Positions 34,544-43,429 of a stretch of DNA of 64,000 nt are shown here, in pieces. The stretch is from NCBI RefSeq assembly GCF_002091475.1, contig NZ_BCTR01000021.1, positions 62,001-126,000 of the forward strand. Direction: 5' to 3'. The first letter of the stretch is position 1. Every line of letters begins with the position of its first letter. The notes below the pieces were generated by a model. The model did no database searches. It was not told the DNA's origin and saw only the letters and a list, made by a program, of their open reading frames with translations. Both the position numbers and the translations under genes were made by a program. This stretch comes from Sphingomonas azotifigens NBRC 15497. GTDB lineage: Bacteria > Pseudomonadota > Alphaproteobacteria > Sphingomonadales > Sphingomonadaceae.

Positions 34544-35787
34544 CAGGCGGACTCGACCATGCTCACTTCATACTGCGCACGGCGCAGCGCGGTGATCAGT
34601 CGATCGAGATGGTTGCGGTCGCGCGTCTCGCACTCGATGTCGGTCACCAGCCCCTTGGCGGGCAGCGAGGTGAACACCCGCTGGTGATACACCTCGATGA
34701 TGTTGACGCCCTGCTCGTGGAAGATCCGCGCGACATGGAACAGCGCGCCGGGGCGGTCCTGCAGGCGGATGCGCAGCCGTGCGAGGCGACCTGAACGGGC
34801 GAGGTCGCGCAGCAGCACGTTCGCCAGCAGCCGCGTATCGATATTACCGCCGCACAGGATGGTGCCGACGGTCTTGCCCTTGAAGCGCTCGGGCTCGGAG
34901 AGCAGCGCGGCGAGGCCCGCGGCCCCTGCCCCTTCGACCACCGTCTTCTCGATCTGGAGCAGCAGGCTCACCGCCTCTTCCAGCCGCCGCTCGCCGACCA
35001 GCACGATATCGTCGACCAGCGCCTCGACGATCTTCGCCGTCATGGTGCCGGGATACTTCACCGCGATACCCTCGGCGAGCGTGTCGCCTGCGCATGGCAT
35101 CTCGGTATGGTGGATACGGTTGTACATCGACGGATAGAGCTCGGCCTGGACGCCCAGCACCTCGATCGGCCGGTCCTGCGCCTTGGCGACCACCGCCGCG
35201 CCCGAGATCAGCCCGCCGCCGCCGATCGGCACGACCAGCGTGTCGATGCCCGGCACGTCCTCGAGCAGTTCCAGCGTCGCGGTGCCCTGCCCCGCGATCA
35301 CACGGGGATCGTCGAACGGGTGGATGAAGGTGAAGCCGCGCTCCGCTTCCAGTTCGCGCGAATGCGCATAGGCGGCGTCGAAGGTCTCGCCGTGAAGCAC
35401 GACATTGGCGCCGTGGCCTTCGGTCTGGGTGACCTTCACGATCGGCGTGTTCTTGGGCATCACGATCGTGCTGGGGATGCCCAGTCGCGTCGCGTGATAG
35501 GCGAGGCCCTGCGCATGGTTGCCGGCCGAAGCGGCAATCACGCCCTTGGACCGCGCCTCCGCATCCAGTTGCAGCAGCGTGTTGAGCGCGCCGCGTTCCT
35601 TGTAGGCGGCGGTGAACTGGAGGTTCTCGAACTTGAGGTACACGTTCGCGCCGGTGAGCTGCGAGAGGGTGCGGCTGTGCAGCGTCGGCGTGCGCACCAC
35701 CGCGCCCGAAATTCGCTCGGCCGCCGCACGAACATCGGCGATGGACACGGGGAGCGATGCGGGCGCTGGTGCTGCTTTGGTAGCCAT
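34543..35787 (-). CDS. ilvA: Threonine ammonia-lyase (threonine dehydratase) with C-terminal ACT domain
   Basis: 414-residue PLP enzyme converting threonine to 2-oxobutyrate and ammonia, the first step toward isoleucine. The PLP-Lys lies in FENLQFTAAYKERGALN, the glycine-rich phosphate loop is VVPIGGGGLISG, and ASAGNHAQG is present. A single ACT-type domain (RIRLQDRPGALFHVARIF, VNIIEVYHQR) follows at about residue 330 onward, giving the shorter one-ACT architecture instead of the 514-residue E. coli IlvA. ATG at 35787 gives MATKAAPAPAS. Confidence 0.92.
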   Translation of the reverse strand: MATKAAPAPASLPVSIADVRAAAERISGAVVRTPTLHSRTLSQLTGANVYLKFENLQFTAAYKERGALNTLLQLDAEARSKGVIAASAGNHAQGLAYHATRLGIPSTIVMPKNTPIVKVTQTEGHGANVVLHGETFDAAYAHSRELEAERGFTFIHPFDDPRVIAGQGTATLELLEDVPGIDTLVVPIGGGGLISGAAVVAKAQDRPIEVLGVQAELYPSMYNRIHHTEMPCAGDTLAEGIAVKYPGTMTAKIVEALVDDIVLVGERRLEEAVSLLLQIEKTVVEGAGAAGLAALLSEPERFKGKTVGTILCGGNIDTRLLANVLLRDLARSGRLARLRIRLQDRPGALFHVARIFHEQGVNIIEVYHQRVFTSLPAKGLVTDIECETRDRNHLDRLITALRRAQYEVSMVESA

Positions 35788-35832
35788 AGCCTTCCCGCCT
35801 AGACCATCTGGCGCGGCAGGGGAACAGGCCCT

Positions 35833-37500
35833 ATGCCCTCGCCCATGTTCACCCGCCTCAAGCGGCTTGCCGCCGCCACCGCCCTGCTGCTCGCGCCAGT
35901 GGCGCATGCCGATGGAATCGTTGACAATGTCAACGGCATCACGCTCGACGCGCACGGCGCGGTGGTGCGCTTCGAGGCGCTGCAGATCGATCCCTATGGC
36001 AAGGTCGTCGCGGTCTATGCCAAGGGGCAGAAGCGGCCGAAGAAGCTGGTCTGGCGGCTCGACCTCAAGGGCGCGACGATCGTGCCGGGCATGATCGACG
36101 CGCATGGCCATGTGATGGACCTCGGCTTCCAGCTGCTCCACCTCGATCTCGCCGCCGCGACCAGCCTGGACGACGCGCTCGCGCGTACCCGTGCCTATGC
36201 GGCGAAGAGCCGCGGGCAGTGGATCGTCGGTGGCGGCTGGAACCAGGAGAGCTGGCGGCTGGGCCGCTTCCCGACCGCGGCCGAGCTGGATCGTGCGGTC
36301 AGCGATCGGCCGGTGTGGCTCGACCGGGTAGACGGCCATGCCGGCTGGGCGAACAGCAAGGCGCTGGCGCTGGCCGGCATCACCGCCGCCACCAAGGATC
36401 CCGCCGGCGGACGCATCGAGCGCGATGCCGCCGGCAATCCGACCGGGGTGCTCGTCGATGCCGCGGCCGATCTGGTGATCAAGGTGATCCCCAAATCGAC
36501 CCCGCGCGAACGCAACGCTGCCTTCCTCGCCGCGCAGGAGCAGTTGCTCTCGCTTGGCATCACCGCCACCGCCGACATGGGCACCACGATCGACGATTGG
36601 GAGACGATGCGCGCCATGGCCGATATCGGCCAGCTGCACCTGCGAATCCTGAGCTATGGCCGCGGCGTGGAGACCGCGCTGCGCGTGGCCGGTGCCGGGC
36701 CGACGCCGTGGCTCTATGACGATCGGCTGCGGATGGGCGGCATCAAGCTGCTCGCCGACGGCGCGCTGGGGTCGCGCGGCGCATGGCTCAAGGCCGACTA
36801 TTCGGATGCGCCGGGCAACAAGGGGCTGGGCTTCTACAGCGACGACCAGCTGCTCAACCTGATGGCGCGCGGCGCGATGGACAATTTCCAGATCGCCGTC
36901 CACGCGATCGGCGACCGCGCCAACCAGCAGGTATTGGACGCCATCGAGATCCTGTCCGAGACCTACAAGGGCGATCGTCGCTGGCGGATCGAGCATGCCC
37001 AGATCCTCGATCCCAAGGACCTGCCGCGCTTCGCCAAGCTCGGCACCATCGCCTCAATGCAGCCGGTCCATCAGACCAGCGACCGGCTGATGGCCGAGGC
37101 GCGGCTGGGGCCGGACCGGCTTGCCGGCGCCTATGCCTGGCGGACGCTGCTGCAGGACGGCACGCACCTCGCCTTCGGTTCGGACTATCCGGTCGAGAGC
37201 CCCGACCCCTGGGCCGGCTGGGCGGCGAGCTTCACCCGACAGGATGCGAGCGGCAACCCGCCGGGCGGCTGGCGCCCCGAGGAGAAGCTCACCCGCGAGC
37301 AAGGCTGGGCCGGCTTCACCATCGGCGCGGCCTATGCGAGCTTCGCCGAGGACAAGATCGGGCGGCTGGCGCCGGGGCTGTGGGCGGACTTCCTGATCCT
37401 CGACCGCGATCCGCTGACCGCCTCGCCCGCCGAACTGCGCGGCACCAGGGTGGTCGAGACCTGGGTCGGCGGGCGCCGCGCCTGGGGGAAGAAGCCGTAA
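35833..37500 (+). CDS. Exported amidohydrolase of the YtcJ-like family
   Basis: 555 residues. A signal peptide (FTRLKRLAAATALLLAPVAHA) suggests periplasmic location. The metal-dependent amidohydrolase fold shows IVPGMIDAHGHVMD (metal-binding His pair), IAVHAIGDRANQQVLDAI, RIEHAQIL and FGSDYPVESPDPW with the catalytic Asp, then the C-terminal ADFLILDRDPL. Family members act on varied cyclic or N-acyl amides, so no substrate can be named. It is divergent from ilvA; ATG 35845 is an alternative start four codons later. Confidence 0.85.
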   Translation: MPSPMFTRLKRLAAATALLLAPVAHADGIVDNVNGITLDAHGAVVRFEALQIDPYGKVVAVYAKGQKRPKKLVWRLDLKGATIVPGMIDAHGHVMDLGFQLLHLDLAAATSLDDALARTRAYAAKSRGQWIVGGGWNQESWRLGRFPTAAELDRAVSDRPVWLDRVDGHAGWANSKALALAGITAATKDPAGGRIERDAAGNPTGVLVDAAADLVIKVIPKSTPRERNAAFLAAQEQLLSLGITATADMGTTIDDWETMRAMADIGQLHLRILSYGRGVETALRVAGAGPTPWLYDDRLRMGGIKLLADGALGSRGAWLKADYSDAPGNKGLGFYSDDQLLNLMARGAMDNFQIAVHAIGDRANQQVLDAIEILSETYKGDRRWRIEHAQILDPKDLPRFAKLGTIASMQPVHQTSDRLMAEARLGPDRLAGAYAWRTLLQDGTHLAFGSDYPVESPDPWAGWAASFTRQDASGNPPGGWRPEEKLTREQGWAGFTIGAAYASFAEDKIGRLAPGLWADFLILDRDPLTASPAELRGTRVVETWVGGRRAWGKKP

Positions 37501-37505
37501 CGCGC

Positions 37506-38153
37506 ATGTTCCGGCTGGTGATGGCCGGCGCGCAGTGGCGCGACCGGATCGGCGCGGCGCTGGGCGGCGCGATCGGGATCGGGCTGACGGCCTGGGTGTC
37601 GGCGCTGGCCGAATTCGACCGTACGACCGCGATCCTGCTGGCGGCGCCGATCGGGGCCTCGGCGGTGCTGGTGTTTGCGGTGCCCTCAAGTCCGCTGGCG
37701 CAGCCGTGGCGGGTGATCGGGGGGAATGTCATCTCGGCGCTGGTCGGGTTGGTCGTGGCGCAGGGGCTGGGGCATGGCGCGCTGGCGGCGGGCGTTGCGG
37801 TGGGGCTGGCGATCCTCGTCATGTCGCTGACCCGCAGCCTGCATCCGCCGGGCGGCGGGACGGTGCTGCTGCCCGTGCTCGCCCCGACCGTGCTGGCGAA
37901 GGGGCTCGGCTTCGTGCTGCTGCCGATCGGCGTCAACGCCGTGCTGCTGACGCTGTGCGGGGTGCTGGTCCATCGCTTCACCGGGCATAGCTATCCGCAC
38001 CGAGCACGCCCCGCCCCGCCGGCGCCGGGATTGCTGCCGGAGGACGTCGACGCGGCGCTGGAGGAAGCCGGCGAGACTTTCGACGTCGGCCGGGAAGACC
38101 TGCTGGCGTTGCTCGCACGGGCGGAACACCATGCAGCGGCGCGGCGCGGGTAA
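37506..38153 (+). CDS. HPP-family integral membrane protein
   Basis: 215 residues with about five hydrophobic segments and the signature TRSLHPPGGGTVLLPVL that names the HPP family. A soluble C-terminal tail (LLPEDVDAALEEAGETF) follows. Some HPP proteins in plastids and cyanobacteria carry nitrite; for this protein no substrate can be inferred. It starts 6 bp after the amidohydrolase stop, so it is likely co-transcribed. Confidence 0.82.
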   Translation: MFRLVMAGAQWRDRIGAALGGAIGIGLTAWVSALAEFDRTTAILLAAPIGASAVLVFAVPSSPLAQPWRVIGGNVISALVGLVVAQGLGHGALAAGVAVGLAILVMSLTRSLHPPGGGTVLLPVLAPTVLAKGLGFVLLPIGVNAVLLTLCGVLVHRFTGHSYPHRARPAPPAPGLLPEDVDAALEEAGETFDVGREDLLALLARAEHHAAARRG

Positions 38154-38210
38154 AACCTTCTAAGCCCCTCCCCTTCAGGGCAGGGCTATCGCATTTGGCA
38201 AATTTGCTCC

Positions 38211-38305
38211 GTCATCCCGGCGAAAGCCGGGATCCATTGCCCTCGACGCGGGGGGAAAGAACCGCCATTTCAGCGCGAATGGATCCCGGCTTCCGCCGGG
38301 ATGAC
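38211..38305. repeat. Family A paired palindromic repeat, copy 3
   Basis: About 95 bp of two inverted hairpin units, GTCATCCCGGCGAAAGCCGG and CCGGCTTCCGCCGGGATGAC, with a spacer closely matching copy 2 (GGGGGAAAGAACCGC). With the family B element just downstream it fills the 304-bp gap between the HPP and dgkA genes, which holds no other gene. Confidence 0.88.
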
Positions 38306-38353
38306 GATTGTTTTGGACGTGCCGTCGTCGCGAGGTTCCAAATGCGATTGCCC

Positions 38354-38456
38354 TGCCCTTCAGGGGAGGGGTTGGGGGTGGGGCCTGAGCTGTGAGCGAA
38401 TCCCGCGCTGGCCTGTCATCCCCCACCCCAACCCCTCCCCTGAAGGGGAGGGGCTT
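38354..38456. repeat. Family B palindromic repeat, GGGGAGGGG variant
   Basis: Two inverted blocks, CCCTTCAGGGGAGGGGTTGG near 38356 and CCAACCCCTCCCCTGAAGGG near 38436, about 60 bp apart. Another partial unit lies at 38163-38186 just after the HPP stop. The right block is followed by CTTTTT and may double as a terminator. Confidence 0.8.
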
Positions 38457-38457
38457 T

Positions 38458-38862
38458 TTAGAGAAAGGCCCTCACCAACGGCGGTCCCAGCGTCAGCAGC
38501 CCGATCGCTGCGGCTGCCAGCGACGCGACCAGCACCCCGCCCGCCGCAAGGTCCTTGATCCGGCCGATCGCGGGATCGAAATCCGGGCAGATGCGGTCGC
38601 ACAGATCCTCGATCGCGGTGTTGAACGCCTCCGCCAGCCACACCAGCGCGATCGCGAGGACGAGCCAGCGCCATTCGGGAAGCGACAGCCCCAGCGCGGC
38701 ACCGGCAGCCACCGCTCCCAGCGAGGCCGCGAGGTGCACCCGCGCATTATGCTCCTCGCGCACCAGCACGCGCAGCCCGCGGATCGCATAGCGAAAGCTC
38801 TTCAGGCGCGCGGAAATGCGAAAGGCCTTCGGCACGGTTTGGTGGTCGCTGGGGTCCCTCAC
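38458..38862 (-). CDS. dgkA: Diacylglycerol kinase DgkA family
   Basis: About 134 residues, slightly longer than E. coli DgkA (122). Small trimeric inner-membrane kinase that phosphorylates diacylglycerol or undecaprenol. The signature WLAEAFNTAIEDLCDR contains the Glu and Asn-Thr-Ala-Glu active-site residues, preceded by RLKSFRYAIRGLRVLVREEHNARVH. Three membrane segments are seen. No ATG fits; GTG at 38862 gives MRDPSDHQTVPKAF. The extension upstream is not family-like. Confidence 0.82.
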   Translation of the reverse strand: MRDPSDHQTVPKAFRISARLKSFRYAIRGLRVLVREEHNARVHLAASLGAVAAGAALGLSLPEWRWLVLAIALVWLAEAFNTAIEDLCDRICPDFDPAIGRIKDLAAGGVLVASLAAAAIGLLTLGPPLVRAFL

Positions 38863-38908
38863 GCCGTCAACCTGGCCGATCCCCCTGCGCCCCGCCAGCC
38901 CCGAAACG

Positions 38909-38941
38909 AAAAAGCCGCCGCCACCCGGAGGTGACGACGGC
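38909..38941 (-). terminator. Rho-independent terminator after ctrA
   Basis: Read on the minus strand, GCCGTCGTCACC / GGTGGCGGCGGC forms a stem with a short loop and is followed by five T residues, about 28 bp past the ctrA stop. Confidence 0.75.
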
Positions 38942-38968
38942 TCTATCCTTGCGTGCGCTGCGGAAAAA

Positions 38969-39676
38969 TCAGGCGACCTGGGTGTCCGCCTGCAGCGCCT
39001 CGTCCGGCTCGCGCAGCACATAGCCGCGGCCCCAGACGGTCTCGATATAATTGTCGCCCTCGCAGGCCATGCTCAGCTTCTTGCGCAGCTTGCAGATGAA
39101 CACGTCGATGATCTTGAGTTCGGGCTCGTCCATGCCGCCATAGAGATGGTTGAGGAACATCTCCTTGGTCAGCGTGGTGCCCTTGCGGAGCGAGAGCAGC
39201 TCCAGCATCGCATATTCCTTGCCGGTCAGGTGCACGCGGGCGCCGTCGACCTCGACGGTCTTGGCATCCAGGTTCACCGCCAGCTTGCCGGTGCGGATCA
39301 CCGACTGCGAATGGCCCTTCGAGCGGCGCACCACGGCGTGGATGCGGGCGACCAGCTCCTCGCGGTGGAACGGCTTGGTGACATAGTCGTCGGCGCCGAA
39401 GCCGAACGAGCGCACCTTCGAATCCATTTCGTTGATGCCGGACAGGATTAGCACCGGGGTCTGCACCCGCGCGGTGCGCACCTTCTTCAGCACGTCATAG
39501 CCGTGCATGTCCGGCAGGTTCAGGTCGAGCAGGATGATGTCGTAATCATACAGCTTGGCGAGGTCCAAACCCTCCTCGCCCAGGTCCGTGGTATAGACGT
39601 TGAACCCTTCGCCCGAGAGAATGAGCTCGATCGCCTTGGCTGTGCTAGGTTCGTCTTCGATCAGCAGCACGCGCAT
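38969..39676 (-). CDS. ctrA: Cell-cycle response regulator CtrA
   Basis: 235-residue OmpR-type master regulator of the alphaproteobacterial cell cycle, motility and related functions. It begins [20 protein letters not shown]; the phosphoacceptor Asp is in [20 protein letters not shown] and the Lys in [14 protein letters not shown]. The DNA-binding half includes [20 protein letters not shown] and [14 protein letters not shown], essentially as in Caulobacter. ATG at 39676 is the conserved start. The upstream DNA has TTAACC (39740) and GGTTAA (39768) half-sites that could allow autoregulation. Confidence 0.95.
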   Translation of the reverse strand: MRVLLIEDEPSTAKAIELILSGEGFNVYTTDLGEEGLDLAKLYDYDIILLDLNLPDMHGYDVLKKVRTARVQTPVLILSGINEMDSKVRSFGFGADDYVTKPFHREELVARIHAVVRRSKGHSQSVIRTGKLAVNLDAKTVEVDGARVHLTGKEYAMLELLSLRKGTTLTKEMFLNHLYGGMDEPELKIIDVFICKLRKKLSMACEGDNYIETVWGRGYVLREPDEALQADTQVA

Positions 39677-39811
39677 TGCCGGTTCCCCTGTCCACACCAC
39701 ACGGCGGAGCCCCGTTGCCCGACGCGCTTGGACGCTTCATTAACCTAAGCGTCAATGAAGCCGAAAGGTTAATTTCTCGTAAGCCGGGCGGTTCCGCAAG
39801 CCCTGTGGAAT

Positions 39812-40882
39812 CTACGCAACGGGATCGGCCGGAGGGGCCTGATCCTCGGGCTTTACCGCGACATCCTCACCCAGAACCTCACGTAAATAGAGGCTTCTGA
39901 CCAGCGTGAAGATCACCACCAGCAGCGCGGCCGAGAAGAACAGGCCGAACAGCCCGAACACGAAGCCGATGCCGATGATCGCGAACAGCGTCACCGCCGG
40001 CGGGATCGCGATCACCCGGCTCTGGACGAAGGGCGTGAGGAAATTGGTCTGGATGATTCGCACGCCCGCGAACACCAGCAGGCAGCCGATCAGCGCCCCC
40101 GAACCGCCGGTGGCGGCAAGGCCCAGCGCCGGCAGCATCGCCGCGGTGGGGCCGACATAGGGGATGAACTCGCTCAGGCCGGCGAGCAGCCCGAGCGCCG
40201 CCGGGGACGGCACCCCGGCGATCCACAGCCCCACGCCCACCAGCAGCCCCATGCTGGTCATCAGGATCAGCTGGGTGCGCAGCCACAGCCGCAGCGTGGT
40301 GCCGACATCGGCCAGCGCATCGGCGACGGCATCGCGCGTGTTGCCCTTCGGCACCAGCAGCAGCATCCCGCGCAGGTAGACGCCAGGATCGGCCGCGATG
40401 AACAGCGCGCCGACCAGCAGCAGCAGCGCATTGAGGAACAGCTCGAACGAGCCGAGCGCGAAGCCGCTGGCATCGCGCGCCACCCGCGATCCCGCGAACG
40501 CCGCCTCCGCCGCGTCGTACAGCTTGGCGGCGACCGGGCTGCCCTGCGCCCATTCCTTCAACCGCACCACCAGCTGCGGGATCGAGCGGACCAGCGCCTC
40601 GACCTGCGGGCCGAACTGCACCGCGAACAGCCAGACGAGAAAGGCGATCGCCGCCAGCACGCTCAGCATCGCGGCGACGACCGACCAGCGCTTCGCCACG
40701 CCCAGCTGGACATAGCGATCGGCGATCGCACGGATCACCACCGCGCCCAGCACCGCGCCGAAGGTGAGGATCAGCAGGTCGGCGGCGCGCACCAGCGCCA
40801 CCACCACCGCGCCGACGGTGAGCAGGATCAGGACGCGGCGGATGAACCGCGCATCGGCATCGTCGGGAACGAGACGTTTCAC
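39812..40882 (-). CDS. AI-2E transporter-family membrane protein
   Basis: 356 residues with about eight hydrophobic segments and the family's arrangement: an N-terminal pair (ADLLILTFGAVLGAVVI), a central amphipathic region (RSIPQLVVRLKEW), then LSEFIPYVGPTAAMLPALGLA and QTNFLTPFVQSRVIAIPPA, the conserved permease motifs. Members have been linked to autoinducer-2 or ion export, so substrate is open. It overlaps the LysR gene stop by 4 bases and is probably translated from the same mRNA. Confidence 0.82.
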   Translation of the reverse strand: MKRLVPDDADARFIRRVLILLTVGAVVVALVRAADLLILTFGAVLGAVVIRAIADRYVQLGVAKRWSVVAAMLSVLAAIAFLVWLFAVQFGPQVEALVRSIPQLVVRLKEWAQGSPVAAKLYDAAEAAFAGSRVARDASGFALGSFELFLNALLLLVGALFIAADPGVYLRGMLLLVPKGNTRDAVADALADVGTTLRLWLRTQLILMTSMGLLVGVGLWIAGVPSPAALGLLAGLSEFIPYVGPTAAMLPALGLAATGGSGALIGCLLVFAGVRIIQTNFLTPFVQSRVIAIPPAVTLFAIIGIGFVFGLFGLFFSAALLVVIFTLVRSLYLREVLGEDVAVKPEDQAPPADPVA

Positions 40883-41790
40883 GCGTGCCGAACGCAGATA
40901 CTGCGCAACCGCTCCGTCAGAAACGCGATCAGCGCCTCGACGCGCACCGGCCGCCGCGATCCCGGCGGGGTGACGAGGTGGAGTCCCGCCGCACCGGCGA
41001 CCCAGTCGGTCAGCACCGCCTCCAGCCGTCCGGCGGCGATGTCGGCGTCGACCAGAAAGCCCGGCAGCCGCGCGACGCCCAGCCCTGCCCGCAGCGCCGG
41101 CAGCATCGCCTCGCCATTGTCGGTGCGCAGCGGCCCTTCGACGCGGACCGCCGCCTCCTCGCCGCCGACCTTGCGGAAGCGCCAGGTGCCCGGCGTCGCG
41201 GTGTTGGTGTAGACGAAGCAGGCATGGCGGGCGAGGTCGGCAGGATGCTGCGGCCGCCCCACCCGCTCGAAATAGCTGGGCGCCCCGACGACATGAATGT
41301 TCACCGGCCCCAGCCGCCGCGCGCGCAGCGAGCTGTCCGGCAGCTCGGCGATGCGGATCGCGACGTCGATTCCTTCGCCGACGATGTCGACGAAGGCGTC
41401 GGAGAGGGTCAGTTCCACCTTGATCTGCGGGTGCGCGATCATGAACTCGGCGAGCAGATCGGAAAGGTGCCGCGACCCGAAGGTCAGCGGCGCCGCCAGC
41501 CGGACCACGCCCGAGGGCGCGCTGGCGCTCTCGAACGCGGCTTCCTCAGCCGACTGGCCGTCCTCGAGGATGCGCTGGGCATGTTCGGCAAGCTGCTGGC
41601 CGCTGTCGGTGAGCGTCAGCCGGCGCGAGGTGCGGTGGAACAGCGCGGTGCCCAGCCGCTCCTCCAGCCGGGTGATCGCCTTCGAGACCGTCGCCTTGGA
41701 CACGCCCAGCGCCAGCGCCGCGCCGCTGAACGAGCGATGCTCGACCACGCTGGCGAACACCGCCCAGGCCTCGAAATCCGGTAGCTTCAT
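40879..41790 (-). CDS. LysR-family regulator, CrgA-like
   Basis: 303 residues. The helix-turn-helix reads FASVVEHRSFSGAALALGVSKATVSKAITRLEERLG, with the substrate-binding domain beginning around VRLAAPLTFGSRHLSDLL. Divergent from pirin-wrbA with a palindrome in the shared 113-bp gap, the usual placing for a LysR protein controlling its neighbours. The likely inducer is a redox-active quinone or electrophile given the targets, but this is inference. The AI-2E gene follows in the same direction. Confidence 0.88.
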   Translation of the reverse strand: MKLPDFEAWAVFASVVEHRSFSGAALALGVSKATVSKAITRLEERLGTALFHRTSRRLTLTDSGQQLAEHAQRILEDGQSAEEAAFESASAPSGVVRLAAPLTFGSRHLSDLLAEFMIAHPQIKVELTLSDAFVDIVGEGIDVAIRIAELPDSSLRARRLGPVNIHVVGAPSYFERVGRPQHPADLARHACFVYTNTATPGTWRFRKVGGEEAAVRVEGPLRTDNGEAMLPALRAGLGVARLPGFLVDADIAAGRLEAVLTDWVAGAAGLHLVTPPGSRRPVRVEALIAFLTERLRSICVRHA

Positions 41791-41824
41791 CCCCGCCTCT
41801 CCTGCTCGCGCGAAGCCATATCAC

Positions 41825-41839
41825 GAAACGATCAGTTTC
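41825..41839. promoter_or_regulatory. LysR-type operator between the regulator and pirin-wrbA
   Basis: Perfect inverted repeat GAAAC-gatca-GTTTC in the divergent gap, with further GTTTC-like half-sites at 41844 and 41850. Position and symmetry suit binding of the adjacent LysR protein. Confidence 0.6.
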
Positions 41840-41903
41840 CAACGTTTCCGTTTACGCGGTGATCCCGATCCCTATCTTGGCGGCAACACTTGGGAGATCA
41901 GCG

Positions 41904-42602
41904 ATGATCGACAAACGCAGTTTCGATAGCCTGGGCGGTGCCGATCACGGCTGGCTCAAGGCCAAGCATCATTTCAGTTTCGCGGACTATTACGATCCGT
42001 CCCGCATGGGCTGGGGCGCGCTCCGCGTGTGGAACGACGACGAGATCGCCCCCAATTCGGGCTTCCCGCCGCATCCGCACCAGAACATGGAAATCATCAC
42101 CTATGTCCGCCAGGGTGCGATCACCCACCAGGACTCGATGGGCAACAAGGGCCGCACCGAGGCCGGCGACGTCCAGGTGATGAGCGCCGGCACCGGCGTG
42201 CGCCATGCGGAGTATAATCTCGAGCCGGAAACGACCCGGATCTTCCAGATCTGGATCCTCCCGCGCGAGGCCGGCGGCCAGCCGAGCTGGGGCGCCAAGC
42301 CCTTCCCCAAGGGAGATCGCTCGGGCCGCTTCGTAACGCTGGCGTCGGGCTTCGCCGAGGACAAGGACGCGCTGCCGATCCGCGCCAATGCCCGCGTGCT
42401 GGGCGCCACGCTGAAGGCCGGCGAGAGCCTGCCCTATACCGTGGGTGAGGGTCGCCATGCGTATCTTGTACCGGCGGCGGGGTCGATCAGCCTTGCGGAT
42501 GATCGCATCGAGGCCCGCGATGGTGCAGCGCTGACCGGCGGCCAGACCGTCACGATCACGGCGATCGAAGACGCCGAAATCGTCCTCGTCGACGCCGAGT
42601 AA
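41904..42602 (+). CDS. Pirin family protein
   Basis: 232-residue bicupin. The metal site of pirins is present: [15 protein letters not shown] with two His, and [10 protein letters not shown] with the third His and Glu. The N-terminal [22 protein letters not shown] is a common pirin opening. Bacterial pirins such as YhhW oxidise flavonoids like quercetin. ATG at 41904 follows GGGAGA. It precedes wrbA, a quinone reductase, fitting a quinone/flavonoid response under the LysR regulator. Confidence 0.9.
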   Translation: MIDKRSFDSLGGADHGWLKAKHHFSFADYYDPSRMGWGALRVWNDDEIAPNSGFPPHPHQNMEIITYVRQGAITHQDSMGNKGRTEAGDVQVMSAGTGVRHAEYNLEPETTRIFQIWILPREAGGQPSWGAKPFPKGDRSGRFVTLASGFAEDKDALPIRANARVLGATLKAGESLPYTVGEGRHAYLVPAAGSISLADDRIEARDGAALTGGQTVTITAIEDAEIVLVDAE

Positions 42603-42657
42603 GCTTTTTCCCCGGGGGGCGGCAGGCCCCCGTCCCTACCAACACAGGAACATTGCC

Positions 42658-43260
42658 ATGACCAAGATCCTCGTTCTCTATTACTCCTCCTACGGCCACC
42701 TCGCGACGATGGCGGAAGCCGTTGCCGAGGGTGCCCGTAGCGCCGGTGCCACCGTCGACGTTCGCCGCGTCGCCGAGACCGCGCCGTTCGAAGTCGCCCA
42801 GGCTGCCGGCTTCCGCGTCGACGAGAGCCATGCGGTGCTCGACGACGTCAACCAGCTCGCCCAGTATGACGGCATCATCGTCGGCTCGCCGACCCGCTTC
42901 GGCCGCCTCGCCAGCCAGATGGCGGCGTTCTGGGACAAGGCCGGCGGCGTGTGGTTCCAGGGCCAGCTGAACGGCAAGGTCGGCGCAGCGTTCACCTCGA
43001 CTGCCTCGCAGCATGGCGGCCAGGAAACCACGCTGTTCTCGATCCTCACCAACCTGCTTCACTTCGGCATGACCATCGTCGGCCTCGACTATGGCTTCCA
43101 GGGCCAGGGCGGCGTGGACGAAGTGAAGGGCGGCGCGCCCTATGGAGCGACGACGATTGCGGACGGCGACGGCAGCCGCCAGCCGAGCGCGGTCGAGCTC
43201 GACGGCGCCCGCTACCTCGGCGCCCGCGTGGCGACCACCGCCGCCAAGCTCAAGGCGTAA
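42658..43260 (+). CDS. wrbA: NAD(P)H:quinone oxidoreductase WrbA
   Basis: 200-residue flavodoxin-like tetrameric enzyme that reduces quinones by two electrons, avoiding semiquinones. The FMN phosphate site is [21 protein letters not shown]; the family sequence [19 protein letters not shown] and [16 protein letters not shown] are present. It lies 55 bp after the pirin gene, in the same transcription unit under the divergent LysR regulator. Confidence 0.94.
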   Translation: MTKILVLYYSSYGHLATMAEAVAEGARSAGATVDVRRVAETAPFEVAQAAGFRVDESHAVLDDVNQLAQYDGIIVGSPTRFGRLASQMAAFWDKAGGVWFQGQLNGKVGAAFTSTASQHGGQETTLFSILTNLLHFGMTIVGLDYGFQGQGGVDEVKGGAPYGATTIADGDGSRQPSAVELDGARYLGARVATTAAKLKA

Positions 43261-43267
43261 CCTTCTC

Positions 43268-43389
43268 GTTCCCCTCCCGCTTGCGGGAGGGGCTAGGGGA
43301 GGGGCTGACGTGGCAGCCCGCGTAGCGTCTCGGGGCAAGAGCTTCCACGTCGGTCCCTCCCCCAACCCCTCCCGCACGCGGGAGGGGCT
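43268..43389. repeat. Family B palindromic repeat, intergenic copy
   Basis: About 122 bp between wrbA and the pseudouridine synthase gene. The left palindrome CCCCTCCCGCTTGCGGGAGG plus CTAGGGGAGGG is identical to the start of the copy inside cydD. The right palindrome is CCCCTCCCGCACGCGGGAGG, followed by CTTTTT, which would make it a transcription terminator for wrbA. Confidence 0.87.
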
Positions 43390-43429
43390 TTTTGCGTGCA
43401 CCGCCCGCTACACCCGCTATATCGCGCCC

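Noticed and set aside
34543..36996. Giant threonine dehydratase with a ~400-residue N-terminal extension
   Set aside because: The extension is the antisense of the amidohydrolase gene; the enzyme proper begins at 35787.
39740..39785. Full CtrA boxes (TTAA-N7-TTAA) before ctrA
   Set aside because: Only half-sites TTAACC and GGTTAA are present at the wrong spacing; noted in the ctrA entry but not called as a site.
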